DNA of 64,000 nucleotides from Roseovarius nubinhibens ISM (GTDB lineage Bacteria > Pseudomonadota > Alphaproteobacteria > Rhodobacterales > Rhodobacteraceae). This document shows positions 24,172 to 32,419 of the stretch, piece by piece (the first letter of the stretch is position 1; each line of letters begins with the position of its first letter). The stretch is from positions 2,089,778-2,153,777 of the forward strand of contig NZ_CH724156.1 of the NCBI RefSeq assembly GCF_000152625.1. The letters run 5' to 3'. Position numbers and translations under genes: made by a program. The notes beneath the pieces were generated by a model. That model was not told the origin of the DNA and searched no databases. It worked only from the letters and a program-made list of their open reading frames with translations.

Positions 24172-26546
24172 TGCGCCGGGTGTTGATCATCGGCGGCGGT
24201 GCCATCGGCCTCTCAGTGGCCTATCATCTGGCCAAGCGCGGCGCGGCGGATGTGACGCTGTTGGAGCGCAACCGCCTGACCTCGGGCACCTCGTGGCACG
24301 CGGCGGGCATCGTCGGCCCGCTGCGCGCCACGCCGAATATGACGGCGCTGGCCTCGGCCGCCTTGGAGGTCTTCCCGGAGCTCGAGGCCGAGACCGGCAT
24401 GGCCACCGGCTATCGGCGCACCGGCGGCTATTGGCTGGCCCGCGTGCCCGAGCGGCTGGACGAGCTGCACCGCATCGCCGATCTGGGCCGCACGCAGGGG
24501 CTGACGCCTTCGGTCATCGCCGCCGAGGAAGTGGGTCTGCCGATGCTCGATCTGTCGCAGCATGTCGGCGCGCTGCATGTGCCCGAGGATGCCAATGTGA
24601 ACCCGGTCGATCTCTGCATGGCCTATGCGCGGGGTGCGAAAAATCGCGGCGTGACCCTGCGCGAAGGCGTCGAGGTCGCGCGGCTCTTGGTCGAGGGCCA
24701 CCGCGTCACCGGGGTCGCCCTCGCCGATGGCCGCGAGATGCAGGCCGATCAGGTGGTGATCGCCACCGGCGCCTGGTCGCGCGAGCTTGCCGCCACGGCC
24801 GGTGTCGCGCTGCCCCTGCAGGCGGTCGAACATATGTATGTGGTGACGGAAATCATCCCCGATCTGCCCGATCCCTTCCCGGTGATCCGCGATCTGGATC
24901 GCGGCATTTACCTCAAGGGCGACGCGGGCAAGCTGGTGATCGGCGGGTTTGAACCGAAGGCCAAATGCTGGGATCCCTATGGGCCCGAGGGCAACCGCGC
25001 CTTTCTCGAAATGGCCGAGGATTGGGAGCAGTTCAGCCCCTTCATGGAGGCGGCGCTCGATCTTTGCCCGGGGTTGGCCGCCACCGGCATTCAGCATTTC
25101 ATGAACGGCCCTGAGAGCTTTACCGCCGACACCCGGCCGCTGGTGGGCGAGACCTCGGTCGACGGTCTCTTTGTGGCGGCGGGGATGAATTCGGTCGGAA
25201 TCATGTCCTCGGCAGGCATTGGCCGGGCGCTGGCGGATTGGATGGTGGACGGCCATCCGCCGATGAACATGTGGGAGGTCGATGTGGCGCGGGTCGATCC
25301 GGCGCGCGCCGCCCCGGCCCATATGGCGGCCCGCATGGACGAGGCGGTGGCCGATCTCTTTGCCCTGCATTGGCCCTATAAACAGCCCAAGGCGGGCCGC
25401 GATCTGCGCCGCTCGGCGCTGCATGACTGCTGGGCCAAGGCGGGGGCACAGTTCGGCCAGACCGCCGGGTGGGAGCGCGGGCTCTGGTATGGCGCGGCCC
25501 AGCCCTATTCGGTGGGGGCGCAGCCCTGGTGGCCCGCAGCCGAGTCAGAGGCCGCCCAGATGGCCCAGGGCGCGGCGCTCATCGATCTGAGCCCCTTTAC
25601 CAAGATCGACCTGCGCGGGCCGAACGTGGCGCAAGCGCTCAATGATCTGTGCACCGCGCAGATGGATGTGCCGCTGGGCCGCGCGATCTATAGCCAGATC
25701 CTCAACCCGCGCGGTGGGATCGAGATGGATGTCACCGTCTCGCGCCTCGCCGAGGATCATTTCCACATCACTTCGGGCGCCGCCACCCGCGCCCGCGATC
25801 TGGCCTATCTGCGCCGCGCCCTGCCCAGCGCCGTGACCCTCACCGACCGCACCGAGGCCTATTGCACGCTCGGCGTGATGGGGGCAGGGGCGGCGCATAT
25901 GCTGCGCGCCTGGGACGCGGACACTGCCTGGGCCGCCGCGCCCTTGGGCGAGCTGCGCGATCTGCTGATCGACGGCCACCGCGCCCGCGCCACGCGGATC
26001 AGCTTTGTCGGCGAATACGGCTGGGAACTGACCCTGCCCAACAGCATCGCGCCGCGTGTCTTCGACAGGCTCTATACTGCCGGGGCCCGGCCGCTTGGCC
26101 ATTTCGCCCTTGATGGCTGCCGCATCGAGAAAGGGTTCAAACATTGGGGCCATGACCTCAGCCCCGCGATCACGCCGCTCGAGGCGGGGCTTGGCTTTAC
26201 CATCGACTGGCGCAAGTCGTTCACCGGCAAAGAGGCGCTCGCGGCGCAACAATCCCAAGGCCTGCGGCGACGGCTTCTCTTGCTGCAGGTCACCGGCGCC
26301 CCGCTTCTCTTGCATGACGAGCCGGTCTTCGAGGCGGGCCGTCACGTGGGCTTTACCACCTCCGGCGCGCGCGGCCCGCGCACCGGGCTCAACCTCTGTT
26401 TCGCGCTGATCGACACCGAGCCGGGCGAGACGCTGGACGACAGCTGCGCGCGAAATTTCACCGTCAGGATCGCCGGGCAGGACCATGCGGCCACGCCGCT
26501 CCGCCGCCCGGCCTTTGATCCCACTCATGAAAGGATGCGCGCATGA
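24171..26546 (+). CDS. Dimethylglycine/sarcosine dehydrogenase-like flavoprotein, GcvT-fused (first copy)
   Basis: A 791-residue two-part enzyme. Residues 1-380 are a DAO-type FAD domain: dinucleotide motif IIGGGAIGLS, and GTSWHAAG with His43 at the usual covalent-FAD position. Residues about 420-790 are a GcvT/aminomethyltransferase-like tetrahydrofolate domain (FVGEYGWELTLP, DGCRIEKGFKHWGHD). The family oxidatively removes an N-methyl group and passes formaldehyde to THF as methylene-THF. ATG start overlaps the previous stop; the next gene overlaps by 4 bp. Confidence 0.88.
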   Translation: MRRVLIIGGGAIGLSVAYHLAKRGAADVTLLERNRLTSGTSWHAAGIVGPLRATPNMTALASAALEVFPELEAETGMATGYRRTGGYWLARVPERLDELHRIADLGRTQGLTPSVIAAEEVGLPMLDLSQHVGALHVPEDANVNPVDLCMAYARGAKNRGVTLREGVEVARLLVEGHRVTGVALADGREMQADQVVIATGAWSRELAATAGVALPLQAVEHMYVVTEIIPDLPDPFPVIRDLDRGIYLKGDAGKLVIGGFEPKAKCWDPYGPEGNRAFLEMAEDWEQFSPFMEAALDLCPGLAATGIQHFMNGPESFTADTRPLVGETSVDGLFVAAGMNSVGIMSSAGIGRALADWMVDGHPPMNMWEVDVARVDPARAAPAHMAARMDEAVADLFALHWPYKQPKAGRDLRRSALHDCWAKAGAQFGQTAGWERGLWYGAAQPYSVGAQPWWPAAESEAAQMAQGAALIDLSPFTKIDLRGPNVAQALNDLCTAQMDVPLGRAIYSQILNPRGGIEMDVTVSRLAEDHFHITSGAATRARDLAYLRRALPSAVTLTDRTEAYCTLGVMGAGAAHMLRAWDADTAWAAAPLGELRDLLIDGHRARATRISFVGEYGWELTLPNSIAPRVFDRLYTAGARPLGHFALDGCRIEKGFKHWGHDLSPAITPLEAGLGFTIDWRKSFTGKEALAAQQSQGLRRRLLLLQVTGAPLLLHDEPVFEAGRHVGFTTSGARGPRTGLNLCFALIDTEPGETLDDSCARNFTVRIAGQDHAATPLRRPAFDPTHERMRA

Positions 26547-28921
26547 CCAAGGTGCAAGTGGTCATCATCGGCGGCGGCGCGATGGGCGTGTCGCTGCTCT
26601 ACCATCTGGTCAAGGCCGGATGGCGCGATCTGCTGCTCGTTGAAAAGAACGACCTGACCCATGGCTCGACCTGGCATGCGGCGGGGCTTTGCACCCATTT
26701 CGCCCATAACGCCACCATTCAGGAGCTGCGCGCCACTTCGGTCCGGCTCTACCGGGACATCCTGCCGCAAGAGACCGGCCGCGATTGCGGCTTTCACCGC
26801 TCGGGCGCGATGCGCATCACCCGCAACCCCGACCGGATGGACGAGTTCCGCCATGTCGCGGGCCTGTCAGAGTTCACCGGCTATCCGCTCGAGGTGCTGA
26901 CACCTGACCGCATCGCAGAGCTGCATCCGCTGGCGCGTCTCGACGGGCTGATCGGCGGCATCTACGAGCCCGACGATGGCCATGTCGACCCGACGCTCGC
27001 GACGCAAGCCATGGCCGAAATGGCCCGCAAGGGCGGCGCGCAGATCTGGCGCAACTGCCCGGTGGAGGCGATCCGCCAAACTCGCGGCCGCTGGCGGATC
27101 GACACCGCCAAAGGCCCGGTCGAGAGCCTGCATGTGGTCAATGCCGCCGGCACCTGGGGCTGGGAAGTGGGGCAGATGATGGGGGTGAACATCCCCTCCG
27201 TGCCGGTGCTGCACCAATATCTGGTGACCGACACCATCCCCGCCGTGGCCGAGAGGATCGCGGGCGGCCTGCCAGAGCTGCCGATGATCCGCGACCCCGA
27301 GGAAAGCTGGTACGTGCGCCAGGAACGCGACGGGCTGATCCTTGGGCCTTATGAAAAAGAGGCGCAGGTCTGGTCCGTTGATGGCGTGCCGCCCTCCTTT
27401 GGGGCCGAGCTGATGCCGCCCGATCTCGACCGTGTCGCCCATATCATCGAGGCCGCGATGGCGCGTCTTCCGGCGCTCGAAACCGGCGGTGTGAAAACCG
27501 TGGTCAACGGGCCGATCACCTTTACCCCCGACGCCAACCCGCTCATCGGTCCGGCCCATGGCCACGACACCGCCTGGCTTTTGACCGGCTCGTCGATGGG
27601 GGTGATGGAGGGCGGCGGCGCGGGCTGGTTCCTCGCCCATTGGATGACCCATGGCGCGCCGCCGATGGATGCGCTGGCCGTCGACAGCCGCCGCTTTGGC
27701 GCCTGGGCCGACCGCGACTATCGCGTGGCCAAGGCGGTGGAATGTTTCGGCCTGCAATTCGGCGTGCATTACCCGCATGAGGAACGCCCCGCCGGGCGCG
27801 GCCTGCGCCTGTCGCCGCTGCATGACCTGATGATCGCCCGTGGCGCGGTGATGGGGGCGGCGCATGGCTGGGAACGGCCCAATTGGTTCTCGGAGACGCC
27901 AAATGCGAGGCCTGAGGAAAGCTTTCGCCGCGCCAATTGGTTCGCGCCAGTCGCCCGCGAGGTCAGCGCCGCCACCTCGCGCGTGGCCATGGCCGATCTC
28001 TCGGTCTTTTCCAAGTTTGAGATCACCGGCGCGGATCTGGCCCCGTTTCTCGAAACCCTCGGGGCGAACCGCGCGCCAGATCTGGGCCGCATCGGGCTTT
28101 GCCATGGGCTGACCCCGGCGGGCGGTGTTCTGTCGGAATTTACCGTCACCCGGCTCGCCGAGGACCACGCCTATCTGACCTCCGCCGCCGCCGCCGAAGA
28201 GATCGACCTCGACCTGCTGCGCCTCAGGGCCAAAGGCATGGATGTCGAGATCCGCAATGTCACCGACGATCTGGCGGTGATCGCGGTGATGGGGCCCAAA
28301 GCGCCCGAGACCTGCCCCGAGCTGGCCGATATGCCCTGGCTCAGCGCCCGCGAGACGACGCTCGACGGCATCGCCATACGCGCCCTGCGCCTGTCTTACA
28401 TCGGCGAATGCGGCTGGGAGCTGCATGTCGCGCGCGGTGCCGCCACCACGCTCTTTGAGGCGCTGGAGCGCCGGGCGACGCCCCATGGGTTGGGCTTCTA
28501 CGGGGCCTATGCCGCCAACTCCATGCGGCTAGAGAAGGGCTATCGCGGCTGGGGCAGTGACCTGACCACCGAGCGCAGCCCGCTCGAGGCGGGGCTGACT
28601 GCCTTTGTCCGCAAGGACCTGCGCGACGGCCTCACCCGCGACCCGGCATGGGATATGGTCCTGCTGGAGATTGCGACGGGCGAGGTTGATCCGTTTTACG
28701 CCCATAGCGTCTGGCAAGGCGACCGGCCGGTAGGCATCGTGACCTCGGGCGCCTATGGTCATCGCACCGGCAAGGTTCTGGCGCTGGCCTATCTGCGCGA
28801 CGCCACCGCGCGCGACGGGCTCAGCGTCTCTATCCTCGGAACGCGCCGCGCGGCCACGATCCTGCCACAGGCGCCTTTTGATCCTGACGACACCCGCATG
28901 AAACCCGGAGCAACGCCATGA
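26543..28921 (+). CDS. Dimethylglycine/sarcosine dehydrogenase-like flavoprotein, GcvT-fused (second copy)
   Basis: A 792-residue paralogue of the preceding protein with the same layout: FAD domain with VVIIGGGAMGVSLLYH, GSTWHAAG containing His45, and a C-terminal GcvT-like domain (YIGECGWELHVA, NSMRLEKGYRGWGSDL). The two copies are clearly diverged, suggesting different substrates such as dimethylated and monomethylated amines in series. Its ATG overlaps the upstream stop (ATGA) and its own stop overlaps the aminotransferase start, so all four genes are translationally coupled. Confidence 0.88.
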   Translation: MTKVQVVIIGGGAMGVSLLYHLVKAGWRDLLLVEKNDLTHGSTWHAAGLCTHFAHNATIQELRATSVRLYRDILPQETGRDCGFHRSGAMRITRNPDRMDEFRHVAGLSEFTGYPLEVLTPDRIAELHPLARLDGLIGGIYEPDDGHVDPTLATQAMAEMARKGGAQIWRNCPVEAIRQTRGRWRIDTAKGPVESLHVVNAAGTWGWEVGQMMGVNIPSVPVLHQYLVTDTIPAVAERIAGGLPELPMIRDPEESWYVRQERDGLILGPYEKEAQVWSVDGVPPSFGAELMPPDLDRVAHIIEAAMARLPALETGGVKTVVNGPITFTPDANPLIGPAHGHDTAWLLTGSSMGVMEGGGAGWFLAHWMTHGAPPMDALAVDSRRFGAWADRDYRVAKAVECFGLQFGVHYPHEERPAGRGLRLSPLHDLMIARGAVMGAAHGWERPNWFSETPNARPEESFRRANWFAPVAREVSAATSRVAMADLSVFSKFEITGADLAPFLETLGANRAPDLGRIGLCHGLTPAGGVLSEFTVTRLAEDHAYLTSAAAAEEIDLDLLRLRAKGMDVEIRNVTDDLAVIAVMGPKAPETCPELADMPWLSARETTLDGIAIRALRLSYIGECGWELHVARGAATTLFEALERRATPHGLGFYGAYAANSMRLEKGYRGWGSDLTTERSPLEAGLTAFVRKDLRDGLTRDPAWDMVLLEIATGEVDPFYAHSVWQGDRPVGIVTSGAYGHRTGKVLALAYLRDATARDGLSVSILGTRRAATILPQAPFDPDDTRMKPGATP

Positions 28922-30240
28922 ATGAACATCCCCTGCACACCGACTGGAATTTCGACAGCACCGCCGCGCGGCGCGATCAATATTACGCGGCCTCGCTCAC
29001 CCGGTTCACGCCCTTCCGCGATCCCATCGTGTTCAAGAAGGGGCAGGGCCAGTATCTGTGGGACACGGAGGGGCGCAAATACACCGATCTTCTTGGCATG
29101 AATGTCTGTATCTCGGTCGGCCATTCGCACCCGCGCGTCGTCGCCGCCGCCATGGAGCAAGCACAAGAGCTGACCCATTGCACCACCATGTTCTACCACC
29201 CGACGCCCGCCCATCTCGCCGAGGAACTGGCCGCGACCATGCCGAAAGGCCATGACTGGGTGGTGCATCTGACCAATTCAGGCTCCGAGGCCATCGATCT
29301 CGCCATGACCATGGCGCGCACCTATACCGGCAATCTCGACCTGCTGGCGCTGCGCACCGCCTATCACGGGCCGACGGCGGCGGCGCAATCGATCACCGGC
29401 ATCGCGGGCTGGCGGCATCCGGGGATGCCGGGCAACGTGGCCTTCGTGCCGGAGCCCAACCAATATCGCGGCATCTTTGGCGAAGGCACCGCGCCCTATC
29501 TCGACGAGATCACCCGCACCATTCAGACCGCCACCTCTGGCAAGCTCGCCGGCATCTTTGTCGAAAGCGTGCAGGGCTATGGCGGCATCATCGCAATGCC
29601 GCCGGGATATATGTCCGGGGCCGCCGACCGGGTGCGCGCGGCGGGCGGGCTCTATATCGCTGATGAGGTGCAATCGGGCTTTGGCCGCACCGGCGATCAC
29701 TTCTGGGGGTTTGAGGCGGATGGCGTCGTGCCGGATATCGTGGTGATGGCCAAGGGGCTCGGCAATGGCTTTCCCATCGGCGCGGTGGTCGCCAGAAAAG
29801 ACGTCGCCGCGCCAATGGCCGAGAAATTCATGTTCCACACCTATGGGGCCAACCCGACCTCTGCCGCCGCCGCCCGCGCCGTGCTCGCCGTGATGCGCGA
29901 CGAAGGCCTGCAAGAGAACGCGCGGGCCGTTGGGGCCAAGCTCTTGGAACGGCTGCAGGATCTCAAGGACAAGCATTCCGCCATCGGCGATGTGCGCGGC
30001 AAAGGGCTGATGCTGGCGCTGGAATTTGTCACCGACCGCGACAGCAAGACCCCCGACAAGGAGATGACCGCAGAGGTCTTCGAGGCCTGCCGCGCCGAGG
30101 GCATCATCCTGTCGAAATCCGGACCGTTTCAGCAATGCCTGCGCATGGTCCCGCCGCTCTGCCTGTCGCAAGAGGACGTCGACCACGTGACCACCAGCCT
30201 CGACGGCGCCCTCTCCGCCGCCGCCAATCTGCGCCGCTAG
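28918..30240 (+). CDS. Class III aminotransferase (AGXT2-like)
   Basis: A 440-residue PLP enzyme. The PLP lysine is Lys279 in VVMAKGLGNGFPIGA, and Asp249 in YIADEVQSGFGRTG binds the pyridine nitrogen. The NSGSEAIDLA loop and the overall pattern are closest to alanine-glyoxylate aminotransferase 2 type enzymes. It ends the coupled four-gene unit and would deaminate the primary amine left after demethylation, for example by exchange between glycine, alanine and glyoxylate. The donor and acceptor cannot be decided from sequence alone. Confidence 0.88.
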   Translation: MNEHPLHTDWNFDSTAARRDQYYAASLTRFTPFRDPIVFKKGQGQYLWDTEGRKYTDLLGMNVCISVGHSHPRVVAAAMEQAQELTHCTTMFYHPTPAHLAEELAATMPKGHDWVVHLTNSGSEAIDLAMTMARTYTGNLDLLALRTAYHGPTAAAQSITGIAGWRHPGMPGNVAFVPEPNQYRGIFGEGTAPYLDEITRTIQTATSGKLAGIFVESVQGYGGIIAMPPGYMSGAADRVRAAGGLYIADEVQSGFGRTGDHFWGFEADGVVPDIVVMAKGLGNGFPIGAVVARKDVAAPMAEKFMFHTYGANPTSAAAARAVLAVMRDEGLQENARAVGAKLLERLQDLKDKHSAIGDVRGKGLMLALEFVTDRDSKTPDKEMTAEVFEACRAEGIILSKSGPFQQCLRMVPPLCLSQEDVDHVTTSLDGALSAAANLRR

Positions 30241-30332
30241 CGGGGCGGGCGCAGGGCGTTCGCCCCGACCGCTGCCCACTGGCGGGGCGGCACCGGATTG
30301 CGTAGAACAGAGCAAACGCAAGGGGGGGCGCC

Positions 30333-31223
30333 GTGGCGATCAAGACGGAAATGTTGCGGTGTTTCGTCACCGTCGCGCAGAGCGGCAATTTGGCGGATGC
30401 GGCAGAGCTTCTAGGCCGCACGCCTTCGGCCGTGTCGATGATGCTCAAACAATTCGAACAGCAGCTGGGCAGCCCGCTCTTCGAGAATGAGCGCAAGAAC
30501 CGGCTCACCGCGCTGGGGCGGTTCGTCTTTGGCGAGGCCCGGCGCGAGATCGACCATTTCGACAAGGTGGTGAATGCCATCGAAAGCTATGCCCGCGCCG
30601 ATGCCGGGCTTGTGCGGATCGCGGCGATTCCCTCGGTCGCCACCACGATCCTGCCCGAGGCGCTGAGCCGCTTTCTCAAACGTCATGGCGAGGTGCGTGT
30701 CCATATCCGCGAGATGGAGACGAGCTATGTGCTGCGAGAGCTCGAAGAGGGCGATGCCGACCTCGGATTTGCCTCGCTCTTGCACCCGATCGCGGGCCTG
30801 ACGGGCGCGCCGCTCTTTACCGACCGCTTTGGCGTGGTCTGCGCCGCCGATCACCCGCTCGCCCAGAGCGGTGCGCCGGTGCGCTTTGATCAGCTCGCGC
30901 AGGAACGGCTCATCGTCAACAGCGTCTGCCAGCAGATCCGCGATCCGGAGTTCAAGGCGCTGCTCGACCGCTCGCAGCTCTCGGTGATGAGCACCCATGC
31001 CAATCTCTCGGCGGTGCGGCGCAAGGTCGGCATCACCGTGCTGCCCGAGCTGGTGCTGGCCGAGTTTGGCGACGATCTGCGCTTTGTGCCGCTGGCCGAC
31101 AAGACGCTCACCCGCACGGTGCAGGAGATCGGCCATGCCCATCTGGCGCTGTCCCCGGCGGCGCTGGCCTTTCGCGACGTGGTGCGGCAGGTGGTGGGCG
31201 AAACCCTCCCGAAAACAGGTTAA
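30333..31223 (+). CDS. LysR-type transcriptional regulator
   Basis: A 296-residue LysR protein: HTH LLGRTPSAVSMMLKQFEQQLG near residues 29-49 and a standard effector-binding domain. It starts with GTG after AAGGGGGG. It lies between the demethylation operon and the TAXI-TRAP genes, all rightward, and may control uptake. A GC-rich hairpin CGGGGCG/CGCCCCG just after the aminotransferase stop may separate it from the upstream operon. Confidence 0.88.
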   Translation: MAIKTEMLRCFVTVAQSGNLADAAELLGRTPSAVSMMLKQFEQQLGSPLFENERKNRLTALGRFVFGEARREIDHFDKVVNAIESYARADAGLVRIAAIPSVATTILPEALSRFLKRHGEVRVHIREMETSYVLRELEEGDADLGFASLLHPIAGLTGAPLFTDRFGVVCAADHPLAQSGAPVRFDQLAQERLIVNSVCQQIRDPEFKALLDRSQLSVMSTHANLSAVRRKVGITVLPELVLAEFGDDLRFVPLADKTLTRTVQEIGHAHLALSPAALAFRDVVRQVVGETLPKTG

Positions 31224-31322
31224 GCAACCCTGAAGCTTAGCTAAGAAGTTTGCGATTGATAGAAGTTGCAGCCTGTGGCGTCATAGGCCGCGACCGTTAG
31301 ACCACGATCAACACACCGCTCA

Positions 31323-31385
31323 CAGCCCGCAAGGGCAGGAACAGCCGCCCGCGAGGGCAAGATCAGCCGCCCGCAAGGGTATGAA
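31323..31385. repeat. Three direct repeats of about 22 bp before the TAXI binding-protein gene
   Basis: Copies of CAGCCGCCCGCAAGGGCA-like sequence begin at 31323, 31342 and 31364; the first lacks 3 bp. The last runs to within 12 bp of the start codon, so it overlaps the leader and ribosome-binding region. Confidence 0.6.
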
Positions 31386-31396
31386 AGGACATCGAT

Positions 31397-32419
31397 ATGA
31401 CCCATTTCCTGACCCGCCGCCAATGCCTCAAGAGCGCCCTGTCGGCCTCGGTGGCCACCGTCGCCGCCGGTCTGCCGCTCGCCACACGGGCGCAAGGGCT
31501 CGATTTTCTGACCATCGGCGGCGGCCCCTCGGGCGGCGTGTTCAACATCGTCGCGACCGGCCTCGCCAATGTGCTGCGCCAATCCTACCCCGAGGCGATC
31601 ATCGACGTGCAGCCCGGCGGCTCTGGCCCCAACCTGCTGCGCGTCTCGGGCGGCAAGGCCGATCTCGGTATCACCTCGGCCAGCAACGCCTTTGACGCCT
31701 GGAATGGCCGCGACCCGGCCACGCCCGAAGCCCCGATCAAGAACGTGCGCGGGTTGATGACCATCATGCAAAGCGCGGTGCAAATCTGGGTCGATGGCAA
31801 TTCCGACATTCGCTCGATCCAGGATCTGCGCGGCAAACAGGTCAGCGCCGGTCAGCCGGGTCAGACCTCCTGGCTCGCGTTCGAGCGTCTGCTGGCCGCG
31901 GCTGGCATGACCATGGAGGATATCGAAAGCGACGGCGGCAAGATGAACAAGCTGAGCTGGTCGGAATCCCACAACGCCCTGCGCAATGGCGAATTGGACG
32001 CGGTCATGTGGCTGTCGCTCTGGCCGCACCCCACCGTGCGCCAGAACGAAACCGTGCGCCCGATGCGCGCCCTCTCCTTCGACGATGCCGTGCTCGAGAA
32101 ATTCCTCGCAAGCTCGGGCGGCTTTGAACGGGTGACCCTGCCCGCCGGTCTCTTTGAAGGTCAGGCAGAGGCGGCCAATACCGTCGGCACCAACACGATC
32201 CTCTTTGCCTCGGACAAGATGTCGGACGAGCTGGCCCAGAACATCACCAAGGCGATCTGGGACAATCTCGAAGAGTTCAAGGCGACCCATGCGCTCTTGG
32301 GCAACCTCTCGGCCGAGACCGCGGGCAAGGGCATGGTCGTGCCGCTGCATCCGGGCGCCAAGGCATTCTACGACGCCCAGGGCATCGCCTATGACGCGAG
32401 CTCCGAGCTCGCCGAATGA
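31397..32419 (+). CDS. TAXI family TRAP transporter solute-binding protein
   Basis: A 340-residue periplasmic binding protein. The signal begins TRRQCLKSALSASVATVAAG, which may use Tat. The mature part starts with FLTIGGGPSGGVFNIVATGLA, the TAXI-family opening, and DVQPGGSGPNLLRVSGGKADLGI. It delivers an organic acid or zwitterion to the fused permease encoded next, whose start overlaps its stop by 4 bp. Context suggests a methylated amine or its breakdown product. Confidence 0.9.
   Translation: MTHFLTRRQCLKSALSASVATVAAGLPLATRAQGLDFLTIGGGPSGGVFNIVATGLANVLRQSYPEAIIDVQPGGSGPNLLRVSGGKADLGITSASNAFDAWNGRDPATPEAPIKNVRGLMTIMQSAVQIWVDGNSDIRSIQDLRGKQVSAGQPGQTSWLAFERLLAAAGMTMEDIESDGGKMNKLSWSESHNALRNGELDAVMWLSLWPHPTVRQNETVRPMRALSFDDAVLEKFLASSGGFERVTLPAGLFEGQAEAANTVGTNTILFASDKMSDELAQNITKAIWDNLEEFKATHALLGNLSAETAGKGMVVPLHPGAKAFYDAQGIAYDASSELAE

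Noticed and set aside
31236-31245. CTTAGCTAAG palindrome after the second LysR gene
   Set aside because: Only 10 bp and without extended symmetry; AAGCTTAGCT also occurs once near 55567-55576, but two hits of a 10-mer are weak evidence.
31323-31385. Direct repeats considered as a CRISPR array
   Set aside because: Units are contiguous with almost no spacers, the first is truncated, and no cas genes are present.
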